Positions 32,667-41,809 of a stretch of DNA of 64,000 nucleotides are shown here, one piece after another; position 1 is the first letter of the stretch, and every line of letters begins with the position of its first letter. The DNA is from Nostoc sp. UHCC 0926 (GTDB taxonomy: Bacteria; Cyanobacteriota; Cyanobacteriia; Cyanobacteriales; Nostocaceae): contig NZ_CP117768.1 of assembly GCF_028623165.1 (NCBI RefSeq), forward strand, positions 6,452,001 to 6,516,000, given 5' to 3'. The notes beneath the pieces were generated by a model. It saw only the letters and a list, made by a program, of their open reading frames with translations, was not told the DNA's origin and did no database searches. A program made the translations under genes and the position numbers.

Positions 32667-32992
32667 ATCGAACTCAGACCTTTTATAAGGTAACGAATTT
32701 CCTTGCCGTTGTCAACAGCTTTTGCCAAAAAAAGTTTGTGGCAGCTAAACTAGGTGGAGGCAAAAGCTTGAAGAGAATACAAAAACATGGAGACACAAAA
32801 AGAATTACGTAGACGCTTGTGCGGGAAGCTGCAAGGTGCGTCAGCGTCCGGCACTTGGAATTTAAGGGGATGCCCAGATAGAAAAAACGCTAAATTCAGC
32901 GAGGGGCAAAGGGTATGATGTTGTACCCTGTAGAGTTAATATCTCCGATTTTTTACAAAAGATTTTGAAATAAATCGCTCAAAATCTACAAC
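32667..32992. other. Intergenic region between tRNA-Glu and the antiporter gene
   Basis: 326 bases. GAAGCTGCAAGGTGCGTCAGCGTCCGGCAC near the middle is a more GC-rich stretch without a gene. The antiporter promoter is probably here. Nothing else supported. Confidence 0.4.
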
Positions 32993-34912
32993 ATGGAAGC
33001 ATCTTTTGAAATTACCCTACAGATGGCGATCGCTGTCTTTGCAGGCATTAGTGCCCAAGTGCTGGCTGCATACTTTCGGATACCCAGCATCGTCTTGTTA
33101 TTGCTGTTGGGTATCCTTTTTGGCTCTGATGGCATAGGGCTATTGCATCCCCATTTGTTAGGCACTGGGGTGGAAGTTATTGTTGCCCTAGCAACGGCAA
33201 TAATTTTGTTTGAAGGCGGACTTAACTTGGATCTGCGAGAGTTAGGTAGAGTTTCAGTCAGCCTGCAATTGCTCGTTACTCTAGGAACGCTGATCACATT
33301 GCTTGGTGGGAGTATGGCTGCTCACTGGCTGGGTGAATTTCCCTGGAACATAGCTATTCTTTATGCTTCCATAGTCGTGGTGACAGGCCCAACTGTCGTT
33401 GGCCCCTTGCTCAAACAAATCAATGTAGATCGCCAAGTAGCAACACTTTTGGAAGGGGAAGGGGTTTTAATTGACCCTGTAGGAGCTATCCTTGCCTTCG
33501 TTGTCCTCGATACCATTTTGAACGGCGATGCTGGCCCGATCAATGCAATCATCGGTTTACTCATGCGTCTGGGTGTTGGTGCGGCAATTGGTGGTGCAGG
33601 CGGTTATCTGATGAGCTTGATTTTCAAACGCGCCAGTTTTCTGTCATTCGAGTTGAAAAACTTAGTGGTGTTGGCAATACTTTGGAGCCTGTTTACCTTA
33701 TCGCAAATCATCCGCAGTGAATCGGGAGTAATGACAACAGTAGTTGCAGGAGCAGTATTTGCTAACTCCTCAGTCCCAGAAGAACGTCTGTTACGGAGCT
33801 TCAAGGGTCAGCTGACAATTCTCAGCGTCTCAGTGCTATTTATCTTATTAGCCGCTGATTTATCCATTGCCAGTGTGTTTGCTTTGGGTTGGGGTAGTTT
33901 ATTCACTGTTTTAGTATTAATGTTTGTCGTTCGCCCAATTAATATCCTCTTGTGTACCTGGAACAGTGACTTAAACTGGCGACAGAAACTATTTTTAAGT
34001 TGGGTTGCTCCTAGAGGAATTGTTGCCGCTTCCGTAGCTTCTTTTTTTGCGATTTCATTGACACAGCGTGGCATTAACGGCGGTGATTCCATCAAAGCTC
34101 TAGTCTTCCTGACAATTATCATGACTGTTGTCTGTCAAGGTCTAACAGCTGGCTGGGTTGCTAAATGGCTACAAATTACCTCTAAAGACGTAACTGGGGC
34201 AGTGATTGTGGGTTGTAATCCGTTAAGTCTTTTGATTGCGCGGTTTTTTCAAGAACGGGGAGAAAACGTGGTCATGATTGATACTGACCCCCAATGTCTT
34301 GTTCAAGCCGAGGCACAAAATCTGCGGGTGATTGCCAGCAGCGGGCTGGATGCTGCTGTTTTGGAAGAGGCAGGACTTGCCTCTATGGGTACTTTTTTGG
34401 CGATGACAAGTAATGGCGAGGTGAATTTTGTTTTGGCTCAACGGGCGGCTGAGGAATTTAAGCCGCCGCGTGTCTTAGCTGTTTTCCCCCGTGATCCGCA
34501 AGCAAGTACCTCGGTTAGTAATAAAGTTAATCAAGCTTTTATCCCAGACTTAGCGATTAAGACTTGGAATGAATATTTGAATGATGGGCGAGTCAAGCTG
34601 GGGACAACTACGCTAAATGAGTTGGAATTTTCCACTCAATGCGATCGCATCCAAGAAAAAATTCAGACTGGGGTGTTGATACCGCTATTGGTAGAACGAG
34701 AAGAACGCTTACAGGTAATGCCAGCTAACCAAGAGTGGGAAGTTGGCGATCGGATTATTTACCTATTGTATGATCCCAGACCTAGCCTTTTAAAACGCTT
34801 ATCTGGTGCCACCCAATCCACTCCCCTGTCTCTAGAAAAGTTACCGGAGGTTGAAGACCTATCCCTCGCCCAATTATCTGAAGTTTCCGCTAGTGAGGCT
34901 CCTAGGGGATGA
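32993..34912 (+). CDS. CPA1 Na+(K+)/H+ antiporter with TrkA-N domain
   Basis: 639 residues. About twelve membrane helices run from residue 8 to 400, with the family segment LILFEGGLNLDLRELGR and the GEGVLIDPVGAI motif holding the ion-binding Asp. A cytoplasmic TrkA-N nucleotide-binding domain (AVIVGCNPLSLLIARFFQERG, from about 403) and a TrkA-C-like tail follow. Such proteins exchange Na+ or K+ for protons across the plasma or thylakoid membrane and are gated by NAD(H) or c-di-AMP-like ligands. It is not operonic with its neighbours. Confidence 0.9.
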   Translation: MEASFEITLQMAIAVFAGISAQVLAAYFRIPSIVLLLLLGILFGSDGIGLLHPHLLGTGVEVIVALATAIILFEGGLNLDLRELGRVSVSLQLLVTLGTLITLLGGSMAAHWLGEFPWNIAILYASIVVVTGPTVVGPLLKQINVDRQVATLLEGEGVLIDPVGAILAFVVLDTILNGDAGPINAIIGLLMRLGVGAAIGGAGGYLMSLIFKRASFLSFELKNLVVLAILWSLFTLSQIIRSESGVMTTVVAGAVFANSSVPEERLLRSFKGQLTILSVSVLFILLAADLSIASVFALGWGSLFTVLVLMFVVRPINILLCTWNSDLNWRQKLFLSWVAPRGIVAASVASFFAISLTQRGINGGDSIKALVFLTIIMTVVCQGLTAGWVAKWLQITSKDVTGAVIVGCNPLSLLIARFFQERGENVVMIDTDPQCLVQAEAQNLRVIASSGLDAAVLEEAGLASMGTFLAMTSNGEVNFVLAQRAAEEFKPPRVLAVFPRDPQASTSVSNKVNQAFIPDLAIKTWNEYLNDGRVKLGTTTLNELEFSTQCDRIQEKIQTGVLIPLLVEREERLQVMPANQEWEVGDRIIYLLYDPRPSLLKRLSGATQSTPLSLEKLPEVEDLSLAQLSEVSASEAPRG

Positions 34913-34992
34913 GGAGGCTGAGGAAGAATATAACTCCTAACTCAGCACTCAGCACGGGCTAAACCATAGCTATCCGCTAACAGCACTCTTTA

Positions 34993-35652
34993 TTAGCTTT
35001 GGGAAGGAACAAATTCGCCTTCTGGTGGTTGTTGCAAATTACCAATTTCTGGTCTTGGCGCTTCTTGATACATTTGCCATTCTTGCCACAGTAAAGCAGA
35101 TAAATGAACTATGGCAAGAATTAGCGTCGCCATCGAAATTAGATAACTGTGTATTGTGTAAAGGTGTTCGACAGTAACTGTGTTAATCGCTCCACCCCCA
35201 GTCAGAATGTCGCGCAGTTGTCCACCAATAAAAGGAATAGCTTCGATGGTTCCCAACTCAATGTTAAAACGCCAGTATCCTTCCTGAGTCCAATCTAGGA
35301 TCATCGCTGTCCAGTCCAGCCCGATCGCACTTAAAGTTAACAAAATCCCGCTAATCCAAGCAGCCAGCCAACTCTTGCGAAATTGCCGACCTAAAAACAT
35401 CACCACAATTTGAATCAGAGCGATCGCAATTACCGCGTTACCAGCAATATCATGCGCTCTCAGAAACAACCAGCCGTATGGCAGTTGTGTATTAATCATC
35501 TTCAAGGAGTTATAAGCTCCGCCTGCTGTCGGTTGATAGTAAAAAGCAAGCAAAACTCCGGTAGATACATAAATTAAGCACAGAGTCAGAATCACAACTG
35601 ATAATATCGTCGCTATTCGTCGCAAAATCTTATCGAACTGGGTGCTTTGCAT
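34993..35652 (-). CDS. Cytochrome b6-like membrane protein missing one haem ligand
   Basis: 219 residues, four predicted helices, cytochrome b N-terminal fold. The four haem-ligand positions of PetB (H86, H100, H187, H202) correspond to H67, Q81, H168 and H183 here, with spacings of 14 and 15 residues kept. So the pair H67/H168 can bind one haem, but H183 has lost its partner. It is not PetB itself, as petD is not adjacent. A diverged b-type cytochrome of unknown function in the thylakoid or plasma membrane. No partner gene is seen nearby. Confidence 0.8.
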   Translation of the reverse strand: MQSTQFDKILRRIATILSVVILTLCLIYVSTGVLLAFYYQPTAGGAYNSLKMINTQLPYGWLFLRAHDIAGNAVIAIALIQIVVMFLGRQFRKSWLAAWISGILLTLSAIGLDWTAMILDWTQEGYWRFNIELGTIEAIPFIGGQLRDILTGGGAINTVTVEHLYTIHSYLISMATLILAIVHLSALLWQEWQMYQEAPRPEIGNLQQPPEGEFVPSQS

Positions 35653-35797
35653 GGCTCACCCCTCCTGTTCTTAACTAAGTATTTATTCCTATTACAATTT
35701 TAGCTAATAAATATTAATAAATGTTGCAATTCTCTAAAAAAGATAAAGTTTTTTAAATCTGATATATTGCACCATTCTCGATGAGCCAACTAGCCTG

Positions 35798-35846
35798 CCT
35801 CAGACTTAAGTCTGAGGCTAATAGCCCAAGTCCACTTAAGTGGACT
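35798..35846. repeat. Two adjacent perfect palindromes
   Basis: CCTCAGACTTAAGTCTGAGG at 35798-35817 and AGTCCACTTAAGTGGACT at 35829-35846, each perfect around CTTAAG. A related AGGACTAAAGTCCT lies at 39050. A type of short Nostoc intergenic repeat. Confidence 0.7.
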
Positions 35847-36033
35847 AAAACCGTTTGCTAGTGGTCTTTAGACGACTTTAGCTATTAGTCTAGTAATTCA
35901 TTACTAGGCGATTGTTAGACTAGTACAGCGGGCGCATAAATCCAGCTACCATTTCAATTAACCAGACAATTGATTGAGTAACTGGTTAAAGGTAGGCAAA
36001 CTGACGCCACAGTGTACTAGTGCAAGATATCAG

Positions 36034-36747
36034 TTAAATTAGATATTGCACCCAAGCTTTTAAGGGTTCTGGTGAACCATACCAAATCCCAGAACTTCTC
36101 GGAGAATGCTTCACACCTTGAATAACAAAATTTTCTGCGCCTTCTAAGTGAGCAGCTTCAATCGGTGTTATTCCATCTCCCCAAGTGTTACCCTTGCCAC
36201 AGGTTAATTCGTAACTACTGTAAGCTAACCAGCTACCGCGCCGCCTTTCCCCAAAGATAGTTTTGCCAGCCACACAAACGTAACGAACGTTTTTGTAAAA
36301 AGCTCCTGGGTAGTTATTGGTCACAAAATCTAGATTGGAGCGTGTCCAGCGTTCTTGGCTAATATGGGGTGTCCCCAAGGTGATGAGAGTAGCAACCAGG
36401 GGATGCGCTTCCCAGAGAAATGGTTTGACATCACCGCGTGCCAAGTAGGGCTTTTCTCCCATGTAGATGCGGGATATCCAACCTCCGGCTGAGTGACCAA
36501 TCAAGTTAATTTGAGTAGCATTATGTTGCTGCAATGTATGCTTGATTGTAAGATCAAGTTGTTGCAGAATCGGTGTTACTGATCTTCCTCCAATAGTGGG
36601 TAGCCAGTCACGCCGTCGCAGTGGTACTGTAACTGTGGGAAAATCTAACTCTTGTAGGGATTGTTCTAGTTGGCGGTAAGCGATCGCATTTTCTAGATAT
36701 CCAGGCACAATAACTGTCGGTAACGGCATTTTAAATTTTGGATGCAA
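36034..36747 (-). CDS. Alpha/beta hydrolase, lipase/PGAP1-like
   Basis: 237 residues. The nucleophile elbow is GHSAGG near residue 84, the oxyanion strand is PTVIVPGYLE, and the C-terminus carries a His in GVKHSPRS. This resembles the lipase/PGAP1 family, which hydrolyses acyl esters. The start may be ATG 36747 or ATG 36729 (MPLPTVIVPGY), the second fitting the conserved N-terminus better. No signal peptide. The substrate is unknown. Confidence 0.8.
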   Translation of the reverse strand: MHPKFKMPLPTVIVPGYLENAIAYRQLEQSLQELDFPTVTVPLRRRDWLPTIGGRSVTPILQQLDLTIKHTLQQHNATQINLIGHSAGGWISRIYMGEKPYLARGDVKPFLWEAHPLVATLITLGTPHISQERWTRSNLDFVTNNYPGAFYKNVRYVCVAGKTIFGERRRGSWLAYSSYELTCGKGNTWGDGITPIEAAHLEGAENFVIQGVKHSPRSSGIWYGSPEPLKAWVQYLI

Positions 36748-37337
36748 TGATTGATGGTTTGAAACTTTTTTAGTAAGAAGTAGTCAGATTCAGAAGCTAG
36801 AATTGCGATTGGATGACTGACTCCTTTTATAAAAACTCAAATAGCTTTAGTGGGTACTAAAATGTCAATAAAATTGTACAATGTGCAACAGTTTTAGGTG
36901 CTGCTGATGTGGTAGTATTTTCACATAGGGACTAGATTCGGACAAGCAAGTGTGCCATCTGTTACAGAAGCGTAGTTAGACTGGAAAACAGTAGACAAAA
37001 CCAGGCAACTTCAGCACATGTTGTGATGTACTCAGACTTGTACGTTCACTTAAACTTTATAAATATCCTAGATATTAATTTTAATTGTGTGCGTCATAAC
37101 AGTAAAAAATCAAAAGTAGTAATTTTTCAAATATCTCTTTAGCAAGGTCAAATTTGAAAATATGATCCAGCGTCATTGATCAATTAAAAACCTGAATAAA
37201 TGGCAATTTTGGCGTTTTGATTGTCAGCATCGGAAGTTATTATTTCCTTAGAGGGACGCATCTCTTGCAAGATATTGCAAGTCGAAAAGATAAAATCGCT
37301 AGTCAACTGCAACTGAGCCGAGTGAACGATAACAGCT
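36748..37337. other. Intergenic region before the TonB-like gene
   Basis: 590 bases, AT-rich, between divergent genes. No repeat, RNA or gene can be supported. Promoters for both flanking genes are probably here. Confidence 0.4.
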
Positions 37338-38894
37338 ATGTCTTACGTCTCCCTGTTTAAAAATATACCAGAAATCTTAAGCCAGCCAATTGGGATAGCA
37401 GCTATAGCTTCTCTTGGCATCCACGGTGCTATTGCGATGATTGTGCCATTGATGCCTATGGACTCTAACAAGCCCAAAGAAACAGCATCATCCAAAACAG
37501 TTGGACTTTTGGAATTGAGCCAAGCCGACCAAAACCGTTTGCCGCAAAGCACATCCCAAGTTGGTTTACAACAATTTCCTCCAGTAGCGCCACTTTCTGC
37601 CCCTAACTTTAGCGCCCAAACCGGATTGTCCCCATTGGCACCAGCGCCATCCAGTCAGCCAATACTGCCTCCGCTACCCCCATCATCGAATAACTATCGA
37701 GTCTCCTCCTTGCCTACAAGGCAGTCTTTGCGGATGATTCCTAGTGAAAATTTGCGATTTGACGCCTCTAAATTTGACAGTTCTAAATTCAATACCAGCC
37801 CTAAATTCTCGCCATCAGTTCGTCGTTTGAATAATAGTGACACCAAATACCAGGTATTTAAGCCACTGGCTGTAAGTTTGAATAATAGTGACACCAAATA
37901 CCAGGTAGTTAAGCCACTGCCTATTAATAGGTTGCCAGAGTTGCAGTCGCAGAAAATACCTGATGATATTCTGCAAAATGCCCAGTCTCCAAACCTATCT
38001 GAGGCTACCCCCATTCCAACAGCACAGGGAAATAGGACTTTACAGATGATGCAACCGGGTAATGATGCGTCTAGAATTGCTCAAAACCCGCTGATGAATT
38101 CTCTAAAACAAGCTCCAAGGGCTGGGGATAGTTTAACCCTAAGTAGGGGAACCATGCTCAAGACACCTGATTTATCTGGAAAAGGATCTGAACTGGCCAT
38201 CGCACAGTTAGACTCCTACGCAAACCTAAGAAAAGAAGTCCAGCAACAATACCCTAATGCTGAACAAAAACCAGTCATCCGCCAAACATTACCCATAGAT
38301 AAGCCGAATCTTGAAGGTGCTGTTTTGGGTGTATTAGTGGTAGATCCTGATGGTAAGGTCTTAGATATCAAGTTTCAAAACAAGTTAGTTTCCCCTGAAT
38401 TGCTTGTTAAAGCAAGGGAATACTTCAACAAGCAATCCCCCAAGGGAGATAAACAGATTAGTTCCTATCCATTTAACCTACGTTTCCAAAACAACACTAG
38501 TAACACCACTGGGACGACTCAATTATCTGCACCGATAATCAATAACAATCAGTTTACCCCCTCACCAGGAGCTACTTCTAAACCATTTCCTGAACTGCGA
38601 ATCAGAAATAACCGGCCTGCGTCCTTGCCGATAGGTACTCTTAAACCATTATCTGCACCGGGAGTCAATAGCAATCAACCTACGCCCTCACCAGCAGTTA
38701 CTTCTAAACCATTATCTGAACAGCAAATCATAAACCAGCCCACACCTTCATCACCAGCTACTACTTCTGAAATGTTATTGCTGCCGAGAGTCGATAACAC
38801 TCAGCCTACACCCTCTGCTGAATCAGATCGAAAATTAGTAGAACGGTTGCGCGAAGTCAAGGAAAACAGAGAAAAGTCTAATCTAGAAAAATAA
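37338..38894 (+). CDS. TonB-like energy-transducer protein, proline-rich
   Basis: 518 residues. One N-terminal membrane helix (residues 17-39, GIAAIASLGIHGAIAMIVPL), then a long Pro/Ser-rich periplasmic region. A TonB-C-like domain near 325-390 contains LEGAVLGVLVVDPDGKVLDI and ISSYPFNLRFQ. The C-terminal 120 residues have imperfect repeats around PTPSP. A 48-base direct duplication near 37826-37925 repeats LNNSDTKYQV twice. No exbB, exbD or receptor genes are nearby, so a true TonB role is unproven. An envelope-spanning protein of unknown partner is the safe reading. Confidence 0.7.
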   Translation: MSYVSLFKNIPEILSQPIGIAAIASLGIHGAIAMIVPLMPMDSNKPKETASSKTVGLLELSQADQNRLPQSTSQVGLQQFPPVAPLSAPNFSAQTGLSPLAPAPSSQPILPPLPPSSNNYRVSSLPTRQSLRMIPSENLRFDASKFDSSKFNTSPKFSPSVRRLNNSDTKYQVFKPLAVSLNNSDTKYQVVKPLPINRLPELQSQKIPDDILQNAQSPNLSEATPIPTAQGNRTLQMMQPGNDASRIAQNPLMNSLKQAPRAGDSLTLSRGTMLKTPDLSGKGSELAIAQLDSYANLRKEVQQQYPNAEQKPVIRQTLPIDKPNLEGAVLGVLVVDPDGKVLDIKFQNKLVSPELLVKAREYFNKQSPKGDKQISSYPFNLRFQNNTSNTTGTTQLSAPIINNNQFTPSPGATSKPFPELRIRNNRPASLPIGTLKPLSAPGVNSNQPTPSPAVTSKPLSEQQIINQPTPSSPATTSEMLLLPRVDNTQPTPSAESDRKLVERLREVKENREKSNLEK

Positions 38895-39261
38895 AGATTC
38901 TGAATTTATCATTCATTTTAAAATATTCGTTTTTAGCAGTTGACGAACTGGCGATCGCCAGTTCGTCACATTTAAGTAGGTAGGTATAATTAACATATAA
39001 TAAAATCCTAGTTCGTAGTGAGTGATTCATCGCTCATAGCATGGTTTATCAGGACTAAAGTCCTCACGCTTCTGGCTTGGCGTTAGCCTCTGGCAATGTG
39101 AGAGGTTAATGCCTGCCGTAGGATGCCCAAAGGGCTGTAGGGAGAAGACCGCGCTAACTGACTACGAACACGCCTAGCTACTTCTAGCAAACTTTGAAGT
39201 TCCTTAGAAGGTTGTAAGAAGGAAATGCACTCAGGGATTTCCTACAAATAAATTCTCTAAT
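38895..39261. other. Intergenic region with short palindromes
   Basis: Contains GGCGATCGCC near 38950, AGGACTAAAGTCCT at about 39050 and repeat sequence near 39070-39170. No gene supported. Confidence 0.4.
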
Positions 39262-39323
39262 GTTGTGGGGTGGGCGTCTCGCCCGCCAATAATTAAAGGT
39301 AGGCAAAGACACCCACCCCACAA
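39262..39323 (-). repeat. Inverted repeat downstream of petJ
   Basis: TGTGGGGTGGGCGTCT near 39263 is inverted as AGACACCCACCCCACA near 39308, with one mismatch. It lies 22 bases after the petJ stop and may end that transcript. It resembles a common Nostoc repeat. Confidence 0.5.
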
Positions 39324-39344
39324 GAACTAAACGGTATTCCTACT

Positions 39345-39689
39345 TTACCAGCCTTGTTCTGCATTCTGAAAAACGTAAGCAGCTACCTCCAAAATCTCCT
39401 CAGGACTTAACTTGCTTTTAAAGGCAGGCATGGCATTTTTTCCATTTTGCACTTGGTGGATAATCGCCTCGATTGAGTCACGATCATAATTTTCTAGGTA
39501 CTTTGACAATGCTTCCTTTTTCAAGGTTTTCTGGCTAATAAGGATGTTACCGCCACCTATATGGCAAGAAGCGCAGTTAGCCTCGAAAATTTTAGCACCG
39601 TTAGATGTTTCGGCAGCTAGTGCTGGACTAATGAATGTCAATTTGAATTGGGCGATCGCTAACAGTAGGATTAATAAAAGTATTCTCAA
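39345..39689 (-). CDS. petJ: Cytochrome c6
   Basis: Soluble lumenal carrier from cytochrome b6f to photosystem I or oxidase, the alternative to plastocyanin when copper is low. 114 residues from the TTG at 39689, which follows GAGGAAA and gives a normal signal peptide (MRILLLILLLAIAQF...ALAAE). An upstream in-frame TTG would add a non-signal-like extension. The haem motif CASCH is at residues 39-43 and the Met ligand at M87 in NAMPAF. It lies 244 bases from petE on the same strand; the gap holds an inverted repeat. Confidence 0.88.
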   Translation of the reverse strand: MRILLLILLLAIAQFKLTFISPALAAETSNGAKIFEANCASCHIGGGNILISQKTLKKEALSKYLENYDRDSIEAIIHQVQNGKNAMPAFKSKLSPEEILEVAAYVFQNAEQGW

Positions 39690-39766
39690 CAGTATTTCCT
39701 CGCAACAAGCCTCCAGCAAGAGTATAAACGCGATTAATCCTTGATTAAGTCAAATTTGATCAAAAG

Positions 39767-39842
39767 TGGCGGTAACGAGTTCACACCTCCATCGCCACTG
39801 GTTGTTTAGCGTCTTAAGGGAGGATAGGACTCGTTACCGCCA
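39767..39842. repeat. Inverted-repeat element between petJ and petE
   Basis: TGGCGGTAACGAGT at 39767-39780 is the exact inverse of ACTCGTTACCGCCA at 39829-39842. The 48-base centre is unpaired apart from CACCTCC/GGAGGAT. It may be a small MITE-like element or the petE terminator. Confidence 0.6.
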
Positions 39843-39933
39843 TTTATGCATTTTGTGCGTCACTCTAGAAGTGTGGCGTGTTGCTATGAGCTAATTTCAC
39901 TGAGAAATCATTTTGTGTCAAAGGTTGATGTTT

Positions 39934-40353
39934 CTAGCCTTGGACAGTGATTGTACCAACCATGCCAGCACCACGGTGAGGTTCACAGTAGAAGGTGTAG
40001 TCACCAGCAGGTGCGTCTGTTGCAAAGGTGGTTGTTTCTTTTTGACCAGGACTCATGAGCAACTTCTTATGAGACAGAGATTTTGCTAAATCGGCGCTCT
40101 TAGTGGGGTTTTTGGCAGAATCAAACACAACATTATGGGGGGGAACTTTGTTGTTCACCCATTCAACTGTGTCGCCTGGTTTAATGGTCAACTTTTTCGG
40201 TTCAAATGCTAGCAATCCTTTATCGCTACCCAATTTCACCTGGTAGGTTTCAGCCGAAGCACTGGGAGTAAAAACAGCAAAGCTGCTAACAACTAAAAGG
40301 ATGGTCAACACAGCTAAACCAAGACGTCGCCAGCTTGCTGAAATCAATTTCAT
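39934..40353 (-). CDS. petE: Plastocyanin
   Basis: Copper protein that carries electrons from cytochrome b6f to photosystem I in the lumen. 139-residue precursor with a signal peptide ending ASA at residue 34. The four copper ligands are visible: H73 (PPHN), C123, H126 and M131 (YCEPHRGAGM). The upstream region has a GACN5GTC dyad matching the PetR (BlaI-type) operator reported for copper regulation in cyanobacteria. It lies next to petJ, the gene it is normally regulated against, and to psbV. Confidence 0.97.
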   Translation of the reverse strand: MKLISASWRRLGLAVLTILLVVSSFAVFTPSASAETYQVKLGSDKGLLAFEPKKLTIKPGDTVEWVNNKVPPHNVVFDSAKNPTKSADLAKSLSHKKLLMSPGQKETTTFATDAPAGDYTFYCEPHRGAGMVGTITVQG

Positions 40354-40413
40354 GGCTCTCTCCTAACAAATAATTTTTTTCCTTTCCTCATTTTAAATAA
40401 AATCAACACCAAA

Positions 40414-40430
40414 TATGACAATCTGTCATA
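40414..40430 (-). promoter_or_regulatory. Putative PetR/BlaI-type operator upstream of petE
   Basis: TATGACAATCTGTCATA is a perfect 7-3-7 dyad containing GACAATCTGTC, the GACN5GTC pattern that I recall for PetR. It lies 61-77 bases upstream of the petE start. No such motif was seen upstream of petJ. Confidence 0.5.
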
Positions 40431-40756
40431 GATACAATTTTTTTTTTAAGAATGGGCAGCAATTTATTGCCAAAAGCTTTGCAATCAGTAATAAATACTA
40501 GACTGCGATCGCCCAAAAAGCTTGTGAAGAAAGGTAAACACTCAAACAAGAGATTTTTATTTTTTCTTTAGGAATATCTTGACTTTTCAGAAATTTTTTG
40601 TGCAGCAACCAGGAACATTTTGTGCTGCGGTGAGAACGAAAGCAGCTAAACTTTGGTGAAAACTAGGGATTGGGGACTAGGGACTAGGGACTGAATTCTT
40701 TTCAATCCCCAATCCCCAGTACCCAATACCCAATGACTCAGTACTAATTACGGGAT
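40431..40756. other. Intergenic region between petE and psbV
   Basis: About 326 bases. GGGGACTAGGGACTAGGGACT around 40680 and AATCCCCAATCCCCAG form an imperfect inverted repeat, a Nostoc filler type that may end psbV transcription. No gene. Confidence 0.4.
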
Positions 40757-41248
40757 TTAGTAATAGATTTTTCCGCCTCCCCACTTAGTGCCAACGATTT
40801 TGGGTTGTAAGAGAATATGACCGGCGATCGCCTCCAAGTCATCATCCGTCAGATTTCGCATTGCTGTGAAAATATCTGCACTTTTGACACTGGGGTGTAT
40901 TTCGGAAATCTCTTCTTCCCCGTCGTAAGTAGTGGGATTTTTCAGGTAATCCACCAAGCCTTCAACGTTGTTACGGTTGGGTGTTGCCAATGCCAGATCG
41001 TCTGGAGTAAGTCCCACGTTCTGATTTGTCTTGGTAACTCCCCCAGCATGACATTGGGCGCAAGCGTAATTAAATAAGCGTTTGCCTTCTTTGACTTGTT
41101 TAAGGCTAAGTACGGTGGTTTCACCTTGAGTATTTAATGGCACTGTTCGGGTAGCTTTGTCCAGTTCCACTGCTGTCGCGCTACCGACAATCAACCCAAA
41201 CGTGAGTAAAACAGTAGCCACAACAACGCCAATTAGTCTTCTAAACAT
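40757..41248 (-). CDS. psbV: Photosystem II cytochrome c550
   Basis: Extrinsic PSII subunit that stabilises the oxygen-evolving cluster on the lumenal side. 163-residue precursor; signal cleavage near residue 26 (SATAVELDK). Haem motif CAQCH at residues 63-67 and the distal His ligand H118 in EEISEIHPS. Length and the C-terminal KIYY match the family. It stands upstream of petE on the same strand with its own intergenic gap. Confidence 0.97.
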   Translation of the reverse strand: MFRRLIGVVVATVLLTFGLIVGSATAVELDKATRTVPLNTQGETTVLSLKQVKEGKRLFNYACAQCHAGGVTKTNQNVGLTPDDLALATPNRNNVEGLVDYLKNPTTYDGEEEISEIHPSVKSADIFTAMRNLTDDDLEAIAGHILLQPKIVGTKWGGGKIYY

Positions 41249-41375
41249 GTTTCCCCTTAAAAATTTTGACGCTCAACACAGCTAAGAAAGCGATTCTCAA
41301 TCTCCAAGCTACTAATTGCTAATGACTCATTGTTTTTTGTCATTAGCTATCAGTGACAAAGTCCGAGATAACCCT

Positions 41376-41591
41376 TCAGGTGATCTCGTTATCACCCACC
41401 AAGTTGCTAGTACCTTTTGGGCGTATTTCAGACGATATTTGGGAAATAATTGCCTTTGCATCTTCTAACGCCAAACGGGTCTTTTGGTGTCTGTAGGCAA
41501 TTCCCAGTTGGTTGCACAGAGAAAACACTTTTTCTACAGGAATGCTGTAGTCGGCTGCTATCTCTGCGATCGATAGGTCTACAAAACCCAT
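41376..41591 (-). CDS. Small conserved protein with IF2-N/HTH-like motif
   Basis: 71 residues. DLSIAEIAADYSIPVEKVFSLC followed by NQLGIAYRHQKTRLALEDA resembles a small helix-turn-helix or IF2 N-terminal type domain found in cyanobacterial small proteins. Function unknown. An overlapping frame (41428-41643) is out of frame and less likely. It lies 128 bases upstream of psbV on the same strand. Confidence 0.65.
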   Translation of the reverse strand: MGFVDLSIAEIAADYSIPVEKVFSLCNQLGIAYRHQKTRLALEDAKAIISQISSEIRPKGTSNLVGDNEIT

Positions 41592-41686
41592 AATGCTTGT
41601 TAACTGATAGATAGAGATTGAGTCGCTGTAATACCAATATCACGTTAGGAGTGCAATTTGTCGCCCGAAATACGGTTTGGGGATCG

Positions 41687-41769
41687 GGAGGGGGGAAGAG
41701 GGCAGGGGGAGCAGGAGGAGCAGGGGGAGTAGGGGGAGCAGGGGAGCAGGGGGAGCAGGGGGAGTAGGG
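41687..41769. repeat. G-rich tandem repeat (GGGGGAGCA)n
   Basis: About 80 bases of GGGGGAGCAGG-like heptamer-to-nonamer repeats, downstream of the sugar ABC permease gene. Such G-rich short repeats occur widely in Nostoc. G-quadruplex formation is possible. Confidence 0.75.
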
Positions 41770-41809
41770 AAAAGTTTTCCAATGCCCAATGCCCTATGCC
41801 CTATGCCTC

